Notes under the pieces: model-generated
The model's input: the letters and a program-made list of their open reading frames with translations, nothing else
Database searches by the model: none
Told to the model about the DNA's origin: nothing
Assembly: GCF_023078275.1 (NCBI RefSeq)
Contig: NC_062993.1
Coordinates: 9,237,252 to 9,301,251 of the forward strand
Length of the DNA stretch: 64,000 nucleotides
Direction of reading: 5' to 3'
Origin: Leguminivora glycinivorella
Lineage: Eukaryota; Arthropoda; Insecta; Lepidoptera; Tortricidae
Made by a program: the position numbers and the translations under genes
Part shown: one piece after another, positions 11,046-20,315 of the stretch
Layout: every line of letters starts with the position of its first letter
Position numbering within the stretch: position 1 is the stretch's first letter

Positions 11046-11384
11046 ATGGATGAACTTGTGTAGAAAGTAGGTATTACTACTACGGATATTTCAGATATTT
11101 CTAATATTCCATTATGACGTTTACTTGAAATTGAATCTCCACCAACGCAGCAGCCAATTTGGAAACATGTCTCGAAGTGATCTTAAAATATCACGTTTGA
11201 TATTCTTAGCCAATCGTTATTTCTGAAATCCAAATTGTGACATTGCAGTGACAGGTTGCCAGCCTCTCGCCTATTTCACAATTTAACCCATATCCCACAG
11301 TCGACTTCTACGACACCCACGGGACGGGGAGTGGTGAAAATCTTAACCCGTCACCACACGAGGCATTTTATTTTTATTTTTTTT

Positions 11385-11485
11385 AACCCCTTTTTGCCAA
11401 GAGTGGCACTGAAACTTAGTAGTTCATGTGCTCTGCCTACCCCTTTATGGGATACAGGCGTGATTATATGTATGTATGTATGTGA
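11385..11485 (+). mobile_element. Dispersed repeat with (ATGT)n end
   Basis: AACCCCTTTTTGCCAAGAGT ... GTGCTCTGCCTACCCCTTTA ... (ATGT)n. An inverted copy lies at 18962-19080. Confidence 0.55.
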
Positions 11486-12028
11486 TTTCTGAGGTTTTAC
11501 AATTTTCGTTTTATCATAGTAGCCCTTTGGGGGCGCTGTCCCCTTTCTCCGTACAGTAAAATATCATTATTCATTATCGAGTTATTTTCTGAAACTGCAA
11601 AATCTCTTTTAAAACTACTTAATTTTCCTTTAGATTATGCTTTTGTTATGCTGTCGAATAACATTTTCTGAAACATCAAAATTTCTTGGTAAAATCTATG
11701 GAGTCGAATCAGACTTCTATATTATTATCCTTGGCCTGGAAAGGTTACGACCCATTCGTTAGGTAGAACTCTTCAGTATGGCCTAGCCGAATTGACAATC
11801 GTTGACGCTACGAGGCGCTCGAAACGCATTCTGACTCAGTCGTTACTGGGTGTTTTTCAAAATAAATACCGAATATCGAATTCCATCTGGATTGGGTTCA
11901 TTCTTCTGAGAATCACAAGCTGATTCCATCCCAACGATAAAAAAATGTGTCCGATTTTTTTTTCCTTTTACGTCACGATTTTGATGAACTTACTACGAGC
12001 GTGACGTATTGGAAACTCGAATTTTGTA

Positions 12029-12600
12029 TAAAAAACCGGCCAAGTGCGTGTCGGGCCACGCTCAGTGTAGGGTTCCGTAATAGTTTTCCGTATTTTTCTC
12101 AAAAACTACTGAACCTATCAAGTTCAAAATAATTTTTCTAGAAAGTCTTTATAAAGTTCTACTTTTGTGATTTTTTTCATATTTTTGAAACATATATTAT
12201 GGTTCAAAAGTTAGAGGGGGGGACACACTTTTTTTTCTTTTAGGAGCGATTATTTCCAAAAATATTAATATTATCAAAAAATGATTTTAGTAAACCCTTA
12301 TTCATTTTTAAATACCTATCCAACAATATATCACACGTTGAGGTTGGAATGAAAAAAAAAAATATTCCCCACTTTACATGTAGGGGGTACCCCCCCCCCC
12401 TACATGTAAAGTGGTACCCCCTAACAAAAAATTGTTTTTCAACTTTTTATTTCACCATTTTGTCGGCGTGATTGATATACATATTGGTACCAAATTTCAG
12501 CTTTCTAGTGCTAACGGTCACTGAGATTATCCGCGGACGGACGGACGGATGGACGGACGGACAGACAGACATGGCGATAGTAGACTACGGAACCCTAAAA
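12029..12600 (+). mobile_element. 'CCGGCCAAG' dispersed repeat
   Basis: Begins AAAACCGGCCAAGTGCGTG, then GTAGGGTTCCGTA, and ends in (GACG)n with GACTACGGAACCCTAAAA. Other copies: 33597-34170(-), 55916-56471 and 62872-63414(-). GGGTTCCGTAG and CTACGGAACCC near the two ends are inverted. Contains a GGGGGGTACCCC-rich hairpin. Non-coding. Confidence 0.8.
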
Positions 12601-12656
12601 TGGGACACATCGAATCAGCTCGTGATTCTGATAAAAATGAGGCCAAAGACGTCCAG

Positions 12657-12775
12657 GGGCCTATTGCATAACAATTTACAACTTGTATTACAAGTGGAAC
12701 TCTCTTTTTTATAAAATGAATTGGAGGGGGACTACCGCTTGTAATATGAGTTGTAACTTGTTATGCAATAGGCCC
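12657..12775. mobile_element. MITE with GGGCCTATTGCATAACAA ends
   Basis: Inverted termini of about 20 bp. The broken host reads GACGTC-CAG / CAG-ATCTGG, and the intact paralog at 30140 reads GACGTCCAGATCTG, giving a 3-bp CAG duplication. This fits PIF/Harbinger-type insertion. Confidence 0.7.
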
Positions 12776-13044
12776 CAGATCTGGTGAAATTTGATATTCG
12801 GGACTTATATTGAAAAACGCGTTGCTAGAAGAGTCATAGGGAGTGTTAGCTATAAAGCGTGAGCGACTGTGATGTTGGTTAGGAATGGCTGTATGGCTGG
12901 CAATCTCACGTAAACGAGCTACATAAACATGTGATAAACGTAAAACTTTTACAACCTCAACAATGTTCCTTATACTTATGTCGTGGCTTTAGGCTTGGAA
13001 AATATCTTTCATTATTTCTGACGACTGGTAAAATGCACCATAAT

Positions 13045-13260
13045 CTAAGCACAAAATTTTAATTTTGAAAAAAACCCTGACATAGTGGACCGATTTCCAT
13101 CAAAGATGGCTAAGAACACTCCCGACTAATTCAACTTTTAAACAAAAAAAAAACTAAATCCAAATCGGTTCATCCGTTCGGGAGCTACGATGCCACAGAC
13201 AGACACACACACACAGACAAACACGTCAAACTCCGTCGTTTTTGCGTCGGGGGTTAAAAA
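13045..13260 (-). mobile_element. 'CCCCCGACGC' repeat, minus copy
   Basis: Reads in reverse from GGGGGTTAAAAA at 13250-13260 through GGTTCATCCGTTCGGGAGCT to AAAATTTTAATTTTG. Confidence 0.75.
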
Positions 13261-13582
13261 TCGACTCAGAAAAATATCGTTTCAACTTACTGTAGATGGA
13301 TGAATTTGGGAACAGTGCTTTTGCATCCCCTATGTGGAGTCGGGTTAATAATTTTACCACCTTCTTTCCCCCCGTCGAATTTGTAAAAGTCGACTGTGGA
13401 ATATGGGTTCATTGCTGTGTGCGAAATGGGCTAGCATCAACCTGTCACTGCAACAACACGATTTTGGATAGCATCAACCTGTCACTGCAACAACACGATT
13501 TGGATACCATCGGCAACGCGTGACCTTAATTGTCTCTATTTGCGATGGATTTAGGTACAGTGATTTTATTATGTTCTTTGGG

Positions 13583-13765
13583 AAGTACGAATACAATACA
13601 ATACAATACAATACAAATATTCTTTATTGCTCGCCAATATAACAAAATGACATTAAAAAATTAAGCACATGACTTTAATTAACTATATTAGACAACAGGC
13701 GGTCTTACCGCGAAAGAGCGATTTCTTCCAGACAACCTTAATATTGAGGAACCTAACAAAACTTA
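13583..13765 (-). mobile_element. LINE 3' untranslated end with (ACAAT)n tail
   Basis: On the minus strand: CGGTAAGACCGCCTGTTGTC ... GCAATAAAGAATATTTGTATTG repeated. The terminal TATTG repeat marks the 3' end. No ORF is left. Confidence 0.55.
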
Positions 13766-13777
13766 TATATTGATTAA

Positions 13778-13904
13778 GGGCCGGTTGCATCAAACCGTCC
13801 GTCACCGTTAAAGCGTTCGTTAAATTTTATTGTATGGGAAGTTCCATACACATCTGCCGCGTGACGATGATGTGTCTGTCAAATGCGGTTGATGCAACTG
13901 GCCC
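13778..13904 (+). mobile_element. PIF/Harbinger-like MITE, copy A
   Basis: Ends GGGCCGGTTGCATCAAAC and GGTTGATGCAACTGGCCC, with TTA next to each end. An inverted copy lies at 15014-15140 inside the Kazal gene. Confidence 0.7.
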
Positions 13905-13933
13905 TTAGACTAACACGATTTGCACTCATAATT

Positions 13934-14470
13934 TTAGAACAAAACGGGACTTACACAATACGCACAATAGCGGTAAGGGTCAAGGAGCATATCGCGGCTG
14001 TCAAAAACCGCCAAATTAATAAGTCTGCGGTAGCTGAACATCTGCTACAGTCGGGACCAAACCACTGGATCGAGCTCCATAGTCCCAAAATTCTATCAAC
14101 GGAACGTCTGTTCTACAGCAGAAAAGTACGTGAAGCGATTGAAATTAGGAAGCATCGAAATTTCAACCAAAATGAGGGACAGGGAATTTCTTCTTCGTGG
14201 AATCCAGTGATTAGCAAATGTAAGCGTGAAAAACACCCAGGGACACACCGGCTGATGTCGTGAGTGTTGTGTGTAGGCAAAGTGACAACCCTAGCGCAAA
14301 AGTGAATAATCAAGAACAAGTGCGGGTAGTTCGAGAAACTCGCGCGGCTAGAAGATGTTGATGCAATTCCTCGCCAGTCTACCCGTGACCACGAACATAA
14401 TGTGATGTTCGAAACGTCGGGCCTAATATAAATGTAAGTGTTTACGCGATTAAGTCCCGTTTTGTTCTAA
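13934..14470 (+). pseudogene. Penelope-like element 3' part, GIY-YIG region
   Basis: The frame to 14263 reads AVRVKEHIAAVKNRQINKSA, then VAEHLL, HWIE and REAIEIRKHRNFNQ. This is the endonuclease region of Penelope-like retroelements (R..EH and the downstream EA..I..H blocks). The YIG start is not recognisable, so the domain is truncated. A CGAAACGTCGGGCC tail follows at 14409. Perfect 20-bp inverted repeats (TTAGAACAAAACGGGACTTA, 13934-13953, and its complement, 14451-14470) bracket the piece, reminiscent of pseudo-LTR structures in this class. The reverse transcriptase is absent. Confidence 0.7.
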
Positions 14471-14813
14471 CAAAACTTCTTTAAGTATGGGCACTCTAGA
14501 GGTAGTATCAGATAAACGGTCATTTATGGCTACAGACTGTCGTACGCAATTAACGAAATGATTACATTTTCGTTAATAAATGTGCATTATTAGTGACCAA
14601 TACACTTGATTCATCAACGATAGGTCAGTCGCCAGATATATCTGAACGGCCGGGGCGGGCTAAAATATCTCAACACGCCTTATTACTTTGAAAATAGAGG
14701 CGTGTTTGAATATTTGTGAGCAACTTTGACCGGTCCGATGTATCTGAAGGTGACTTTACATTAGGTTTTCAGTTAATGAACAAATAAATTGGATTTTTAA
14801 TTAGGTTTTGCTC

Positions 14814-14820
14814 TATATAA
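14814..14820 (+). promoter_or_regulatory. Candidate TATA box of the Kazal gene
   Basis: TATATAA lies 37 bp before the start codon at 14857. If used, the 5' leader would be only about 10 nt, so a more distal promoter with a leader intron is also possible. Confidence 0.35.
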
Positions 14821-14856
14821 TGTCGTTTTCAGGTTTCACTCTGTTTTAGCAAAATC

Positions 14857-16917
14857 ATGTTGTTTTTAAAGGAACTTTGTTGTGCCGTTATGTTTTGCGT
14901 AGTTTACGATGGGTCAGCATTTAAACTGTTTGATGCCGAACCGCGTAAGTAAGACGTTTTATTAAAAATACGCTCATATTTGTACTTAATCATTTAAATA
15001 TTAGCAACTATTAGTGCCAGTTGCATCAACCACATTTGACAGACACATCATTGTCACGCAGCAGGCGACTATGGAACTTCCGATACAATAAAATTTAATG
15101 AACGCTTTAAGGGTGACAGACGGTTTGATGCAACCGGCCCTTAGTCAGCTTTGGGATAGTGTCTCCATAAACGCCATCGGCCGCTCACAGGGTCACCTGA
15201 TACCACCATTATATTCTGGATAATTATGATTAGCTGTCTATTTAGCCACCTACGCGTATTTTTAGTTTGAGCTATATACCCCATAGATACCGCCGGTTTA
15301 TGTCCTATGGGTAGGACAAATGAAGGCACAGGGTTAAAAATTGCAGAGACTACCTCTTTCATTCTGAATTCGTCTCTCATTCGGTCATATTGTGTTTAGT
15401 TTTGATCACCTATTGGATCACCTGCTTTGATATTGCCGCTTATAAAAATACATCCTCTTCCATACCTCTCTTTCGTCCGCCATCTCACCATTCACTTGCT
15501 TTCGTTTCATACCATTTTTCACAGATTATCTATATTTCCGAGCTCATATAACCTTGCAACCTTCAAATTAAGAGTGAACAGGCATGTTCTGGGCGAGATC
15601 ACTCCATCGTAGGCCACGTCTTTGCCTTTGGATAGTCTGTGGCCAAGAGTAAGCCCATTGATAATAAAAAAAAAATCTTTCAAGTTCTGAGAGGTGCACC
15701 AAAGATCAACCTGACTGTCGACGAGATTGAAGACATCCTGAACATTGACCCTGGCGGCGAGTATACCACGCTGAAGTTCCAATATGAACATGACCAGTAT
15801 CTCGGACAGTACGAGAAGCAAAATGTGGGAGAACGGTGCTATAATGATCATGTTAGATGCTTGACGACTATCATGTAAGTCTTTCTTCCTTTACCTATTA
15901 AGAAGAATTTCTACAGACTTTATACTTAACCATCACTTTTACTCCCAATTATGTCACTTTCTTTCTGCTCCTAAATAATGTATATTCTCACTCACTGGAA
16001 TAGTGAGCCTGTATTTTTTTCTACATAACACCAAAATCTCTGAACCCCCTGGCCCCCAGGCCCTGAATAGATTGGGTTACCTAATCGCTCTGTCAGTTTT
16101 GAACCCCAGTCTTTGGATTTCCTAATCGCTCTGTCACTTTTGAACCCAAGTCTTGCGAGATGGAAAGATCTAGTAAATTAAAGACGTCCATTTGACCCTG
16201 GGCTCCAGATCTAGAGCCAATTTGGATATTTGTCAGGTTTCCTGTGGATATTCTCATACCAATGCCATTTTTCCACTATCTTAGACTCTGTATTCACTTT
16301 CTATCAGTACGGTTAGCATTTGATTGCCGAGAGAGTATATCGCCGCGAAATAAATGACACGTCTTCAATTGCCATAAGGGCGGTTCTTCTTCTTCTACGT
16401 CGAAACCTCATGACTGAGGGTCGTGCCCACCATAAGTCGCTCTACGTTGCAGTACTCTCCACTCAGACCGATCTTTTGCCTTCCTAAAGGATCCCTGGAG
16501 CCCAACGCCTGTGACCTTCATGATTGTGCTGAACCAGCGCGTGGGTAATCCGGCTCTTTTACGATGACCCTCCACTGGTCCGACGATCAACGTCTAAAGG
16601 CGATAAGGGCACTTAGTTGATCTCGCGACGACATACTCTCGCGGCAATCATGTGCTAACCGTGCAGGTATAACTAGGGTGAATCACCGAGATACCTATCA
16701 CGGTCTATATAAAAGTAGGTCCAGTAGGCGAATTTGATAAATAATGTATGATTACAAATGTAAAAACGATTGACTCGTTTGGTCGACGACATCCGGAAAA
16801 TTGCGGGTCACGTCACAACTAGATGAGACTAGCTCAGGACCGGGAAAAGTAGCGTATTAGAAGAGAGGCCTATGCTCAGCAGTGGGCGATAAAGCCCTGA
16901 TATGATGATGAGTGATT

Positions 16918-16953
<36 letters not shown>

Positions 16954-18084
16954 TATAATTACAGGGCGGCTTCTCGGCCAGTTTGCGGAATGGATACCAC
17001 CGGAAAGGGAGAGAGGAGCGACTTTGGATCCATGTGTGACTTGTATCTGGCCAATTGCAAAATAGGACAAGGTTAGTCCCTTACTGTGTAGTGAAGAAAG
17101 AAAAAGACTACAATCTAAAACTATGAATAGGTGGCGCTGAAAACCAGTCGTGGGTTAATTTGTAATCGCTGATGTACTAGCATCCAATGTAAGTAAGCGA
17201 TGAGGCGATAGAAACGAACAAAAGATAGACGCTCCTGTATAAATCAAAGAGAGAGCGAGCAATTTATAGTTGATCGCTCGCACTATCATCACCTCTTTTA
17301 TTTACACGGCAGTGACTATTTTTTGTTTCGCTTTTGGTGGGACCAGTGCCTGACTTTCTCATCACTCCTTCAATAACGTCTAAATTCTTGTCATACCCTT
17401 GCTGGTGCCCTAGTGCCATCGGAGAGATTTGTTTATTATAAAGTTGACAGCTGCCGGCGTGTCATGCTGCCAATTTTATCACTTATCCACGTGGATAAAG
17501 CATCCGTCACGCTTTGGCAAGTATGTCAGTGTGAGAGTGACAGATGTCTATCTACGTGGATAAGTGATAAAATTGGCAGCATGATACGCCGGCTGGACAC
17601 ATTTGCGACTCTTTTACTTTGACAGATTTATCTCCTTTTCTTTCTACACTCCATACCATTCTGGTAAGTTTATAGGACTTACACATTCCGCACAATAGTG
17701 CCTAGTGGACACTGTCGTCTGTCCCTATCGGGCAATTCTGGCTCCATCCAGCTCGCATTGCTACGTAGCAATTATTAGGGTGGACAACTTTTTACGTGCG
17801 CTATTAGGGTCTCCCCAAATAAATTGATGTGTCGACACTCAAGCATCTTCATAGTAACGAGTGAATTTTGGTCTGCTAGAGCCGATTCCGCGTTGATAGG
17901 TTTGGGATGACCCTTACTTGACTTTTACCAGACCTAAAATAAATAAATAGTTGAAATAAAAATATTGACTTGTTATATTTCAGCTTATTGGACCATAATC
18001 GACAGCGGGAACTGCACAAGAGCCCAGAAAATATTTATTTACGATTTCGATGAGACGAAAACTGTTAAACCTGGAAGAAAATAA
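14857..18084 (+). CDS. Secreted Kazal-domain protein, four exons
   Basis: Exons at 14857-14944, 15685-15874, 16965-17071 and 17984-18084 give 161 residues. Every intron starts GT and ends AG, and the phases fit (1+2, 2+1, 1+2), which supports the model strongly. Residues 1 to about 20 form a hydrophobic signal peptide (MLFLKELCCAVMFCVVYDGS). The mature part starts with an acidic stretch and then has six cysteines at 81, 88, 100, 117, 124 and 139. The spacing (6, 11, 16, 6, 14) and the blocks RPVCGMD, SMCDLYLANC and SGNC are those of a non-classical Kazal domain with six residues between Cys4 and Cys5. Kazal domains usually bind serine proteases or act as extracellular modules; which applies here cannot be told. 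An AATAAA overlaps the stop. Introns carry a MITE and LINE end (intron 1), a nested MITE/RTE and LINE end (intron 2) and a MITE (intron 3). Confidence 0.88.
15014..15140 (-). mobile_element. PIF/Harbinger-like MITE, copy B (Kazal intron 1)
   Basis: TTA-GTGCCAGTTGCATCAACC ... TTGATGCAACCGGCCC-TTA; the reverse complement aligns with 13778-13904. The TTA duplication is directly visible. Confidence 0.75.
15463..15675 (+). mobile_element. LINE 3' end abutting Kazal exon 2
   Basis: A coding scrap ends ...RVNRHVLGEITPS-stop at 15612. The 3' end then runs GTGGCCAAGAGTAAGCCCAT into an A-rich tail that stops at 15675, nine bases before exon 2. Same family as 838-935. Confidence 0.65.
16310..16668. mobile_element. 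Palindromic MITE split by an RTE fragment
   Basis: The left part (16310-16382) and right part (16597-16668) are inverted: GGTTAGCATTTGATTGCCG versus CGGCAATCATGTGCTAACC. It belongs to the same family as the inner palindrome at 24003-24139 (TATGTCGCCGCGAGATAGAT). Confidence 0.6.
16384..16592 (-). pseudogene. RTE-like LINE fragment inside the MITE
   Basis: The minus frame contains GHRKRAGLPTRWFSTIMKV, then KAKDRSEWRVLQRRATYGGH and a stop. GRP.RW and DR.EWR correspond to the RTE C-terminal blocks. The 3' end is the TTCTTCTTCT side. It lies in Kazal intron 2. Confidence 0.6.
16780..16955 (+). mobile_element. LINE 3' end with (GAT)n tail
   Basis: GTCGACGACATCCGGAAAAT, CTCAGGACCGGGAAAAGTAG and GCCTATGCTCAGCAGTGGGC, then (ATG)n up to 16953. 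Paralog at 54490-54640. The tail ends about 12 bp before Kazal exon 3. Confidence 0.65.
17453..17593. mobile_element. MITE, GCCGGCGTATCATG termini (Kazal intron 3)
   Basis: About 45-bp inverted arms including AATTTTATCACTTATCCACG. A second copy with a shortened right arm lies at 43787-43913. Confidence 0.7.
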
Positions 18085-18390
18085 AAGATATTTTATTTTC
18101 CGAAACTTTGTTTGAACAAGCTATGAACAACATCAACATCATACAACAATTTTTGGTCATACTTATTACAATTTTATTTCAAATCATAAATTAAATATTG
18201 TAAATAAAATGTAAATTATTGCTATAAGTAGTTTTTTTACTTTACATCCTTTGTTTCTTTATGTGTTCCATTTAAAAACTATTTGACTTCAAATAAAACC
18301 TCTGTAGAAAAAGTTGTATGTCGGTAGAAAACTTAGTCGACTTATCATTTTCGCCCAATAAAAATATCGCGTTAATATTTTTTATTTATT
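18085..18390. other. 3' flank of the Kazal gene
   Basis: AT-rich, with further AATAAA signals near 18202. No ORF or named repeat. Confidence 0.4.
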
Positions 18391-18808
18391 TTCACCACAC
18401 CAACTGTACAAGCCTTTACTTACTTTACTATTCGAAAACAGATAGCAAAATTCCATGTTATCCACAAGAGTGCAAAGTAATTTCATAAAAATTTTAACTT
18501 TATGTCTTAAGCTGCCTGGTAGAATTTACCTATAAATGATGTTTTTGAATCATAAATATGATGGATTTGATTTTATTTCACGTTTTGTAGTCAGTATTTT
18601 TTTCGTGTTGGTGTGGTGAAAAATTTTGTTTCACTTGGTGGCAAAGTTTGTTTAACTTTTGTGGCTGGAAATCCTCGCAACGCTCAAAATTCAAATTTTT
18701 TAATCACTCGCTACGCTCGCGGTTCAATATTGGAATCTTTCGCTTGCTCGGGTATCAATATTGGCACGTGCGGTTAAACAACAACTTTGCCCCCTTGTAA
18801 AACAAATA
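18391..18808. mobile_element. Hairpin repeat, variant family copy
   Basis: Full-length relative of 7994-8416, from CACCACACCAACTG to AACTTTGCCCCCTTGTAAAA. Confidence 0.65.
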
Positions 18809-18961
18809 ACTATATCCTAATCAGAACAATATTATGTTCCAAATACAGAGTGGGGCCTGTAACAAAGGCGAAGAATTGAACTGTAGGCTATTCTCCTTAT
18901 ACTGTTCAACATTTGTTCAGTGACTTTTAAAAATTATGAAGTCTTTAAATTTTTAATTTTT

Positions 18962-19080
18962 CATACAAAATAAATACATACATACATACAATCACGCCTG
19001 TATCCCGTAAAGGGGTAGGCAGAGCACATGAAACTACTAAAGCTTCAGCGCCACTCTTGACAAAATAAGGGGTTGAAAGA
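18962..19080 (-). mobile_element. Dispersed repeat with (ATGT)n end, minus copy
   Basis: Inverted match to 11385-11485 (CTGTATCCCGTAAAGGGGTA, GCGCCACTCTTGACAAAATA). Confidence 0.55.
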
Positions 19081-19103
19081 AAACGAAAAAAAAAAAATTA
19101 AAT

Positions 19104-19133
19104 TAAAAATATTGACTTGTTATATTTCAGCTT
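19104..19133 (+). repeat. Copy of the Kazal exon-4 splice acceptor
   Basis: Thirty bases identical to 17957-17986: the branch region, pyrimidine tract, CAG and the first three exon bases. Confidence 0.75.
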
Positions 19134-19138
19134 CATCA

Positions 19139-19225
19139 TCATCATCCTCCTTGCGTTATCCCGGCATTTACCACGGCTCATGGGAGCCTGGGGTCCGCTT
19201 TGTCAAAATTAAATATTAGCTTCAA
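19139..19225 (-). mobile_element. SINE tail fragment
   Basis: CCTTGCGTTATCCCGGCATT and CACGGCTCATGGGAGCCTGG match the 3' part of the SINE at 47539-47855. Confidence 0.65.
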
Positions 19226-19483
19226 TGTACGCCATTATTGTTGTCATTGACGTTGTCTGTCACACTTTAGACTTAACAGAATTCGCAATACATCACCTCT
19301 TAGAAAAAACTTTCAAGGGTGATAAAAATCAAAATACTTACTGTAAAAGTTATTTTTAAAAGTCGCCTAACAAATGTTGATCAGTATAAGAAGAAAAGCC
19401 TAGAGTTCAATTCTTCGCCTTTGTCACAGGCCCCACACTGTATATGACCTTAAACGGGTCTCCACATTTAGATACCACTTCGG

Positions 19484-19640
19484 GATTTTGAATCAGAACA
19501 GAATATCATTTATTCGTGAACAAGGACAAGACTAATTACACATTACAAAACAAACAGAAAGAAATGAAGTGCCACAAAATCGCCTCATCTCAGCGTGTTG
19601 CTGGTGACTTCTGGCGCTGATCTTCCGATGAGACCATCAA
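19484..19640 (-). mobile_element. Retroelement 3' end, TTCTA family, minus copy
   Basis: The reverse complement matches 3612-3785 (CACCAGCAACACGCTGAGAT, GTGGCACTTCATT). Confidence 0.65.
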
Positions 19641-19895
19641 GTGAGAAAGATTCACGAACTTTGCTATAACGATGTGACTCAATTTAACGAAATGACTAAA
19701 ATACTCTTCCCTTTTCAACCTAAAACACAGCCCAGCCCAGCACCCTTTGATCCAGCGCGTGCTAAAGGCACTCACGTACTTCCCATTCGGTATCCATTCG
19801 ATTAAAGAATAATTCCTTACTCCAAAACATCTCGATTACACAAGTAACAACACTCGATACTGACTCGGTACAACTTTGAGTTCAGGTTCAAATTC

Positions 19896-19940
19896 GAATG
19901 TTCGAGAATCGCTGTTAAGACCATAGAGTTAAGTATATAA
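19896..19940 (+). promoter_or_regulatory. Heat-shock-element-like motif plus TATA box
   Basis: GAATGTTCGAGAA at 19896-19908 has three alternating GAA/TTC units with two-base spacing, the core HSE pattern. TATATAA follows at 19934-19940. A short ORF starts 39 bp later. Confidence 0.4.
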
Positions 19941-19978
19941 CAGAGAGAGTTTCCCCGAAGACCAGTTGTGACAGTACA

Positions 19979-20089
19979 ATGGCGGACGATGTCAATTTAG
20001 TGTTACCATATCACACAAATTTACCCCGATTATTTTTCAAAATAAATGTGCCATGTGCAAACACCATGTTAAATCAAAATGAAGCCTGA
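19979..20089 (+). CDS. Small ORF of unknown function
   Basis: 36 codons, starting MADDVNLVLPYHTNLP, in a good animal start context (ACAATGG), 39 bp downstream of TATATAA. No family recognised and no signal peptide. It may be the first exon of a longer gene or a chance ORF. It sits between two converging genes. Confidence 0.3.
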   Translation: MADDVNLVLPYHTNLPRLFFKINVPCANTMLNQNEA

Positions 20090-20315
20090 CCAGAAATATA
20101 TGATTAGTGTCAAGAGGGTGCCGTTATTCTGATATAATAACTACCTAACAATTACCTACTTAAATATTAACAAAAAATTATGACAGTTACTTTCGTATAA
20201 ATACGTGGATAGAATTAAATCTGCTGTCTCATCTGTTTAGGCTCCTCGTTTTATCAATCATCACAATGCATCCATTGGGGCAATAGGAAATAAATAAAAT
20301 CACACAAAGTTTTAT

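Larger units (their letters stand above)
11850..12820. mobile_element. Foldback element broken by two later insertions
   Basis: The termini (TTTTTCAAAATAAATACCGA and the complement at 12795-12820) match the intact copy at 29892-30188. Between them sit a CCGGCC repeat (12029-12600) and a 119-bp MITE (12657-12775). The host is a ~300-bp palindromic element. Confidence 0.7.
18843..19442. mobile_element. Foldback MITE enclosing other repeats
   Basis: Outer arms GTGGGGCCTGTAACAAAGGC and GCCTTTGTCACAGGCCCCAC, each about 90 bp and inverted. Inside are the (ATGT)n repeat (18962-19080), a copied splice-acceptor segment (19104-19133) and a SINE tail (19139-19225). Confidence 0.65.

Noticed and set aside
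15519..15851. 110-codon minus-strand ORF
   Set aside because: Antisense to a LINE end and to Kazal exon 2, which is supported by splice phases.
16876..17070. Minus-strand ORF with a His run
   Set aside because: The His run is the (GAT)n tail of a LINE read backwards, and the frame runs antisense over Kazal exon 3.
19139..19225. Extra downstream exon of the Kazal gene after the copied acceptor
   Set aside because: The sequence after the copied CAG|CTT is a SINE tail; exon 4 already ends with a stop and a poly-A signal.
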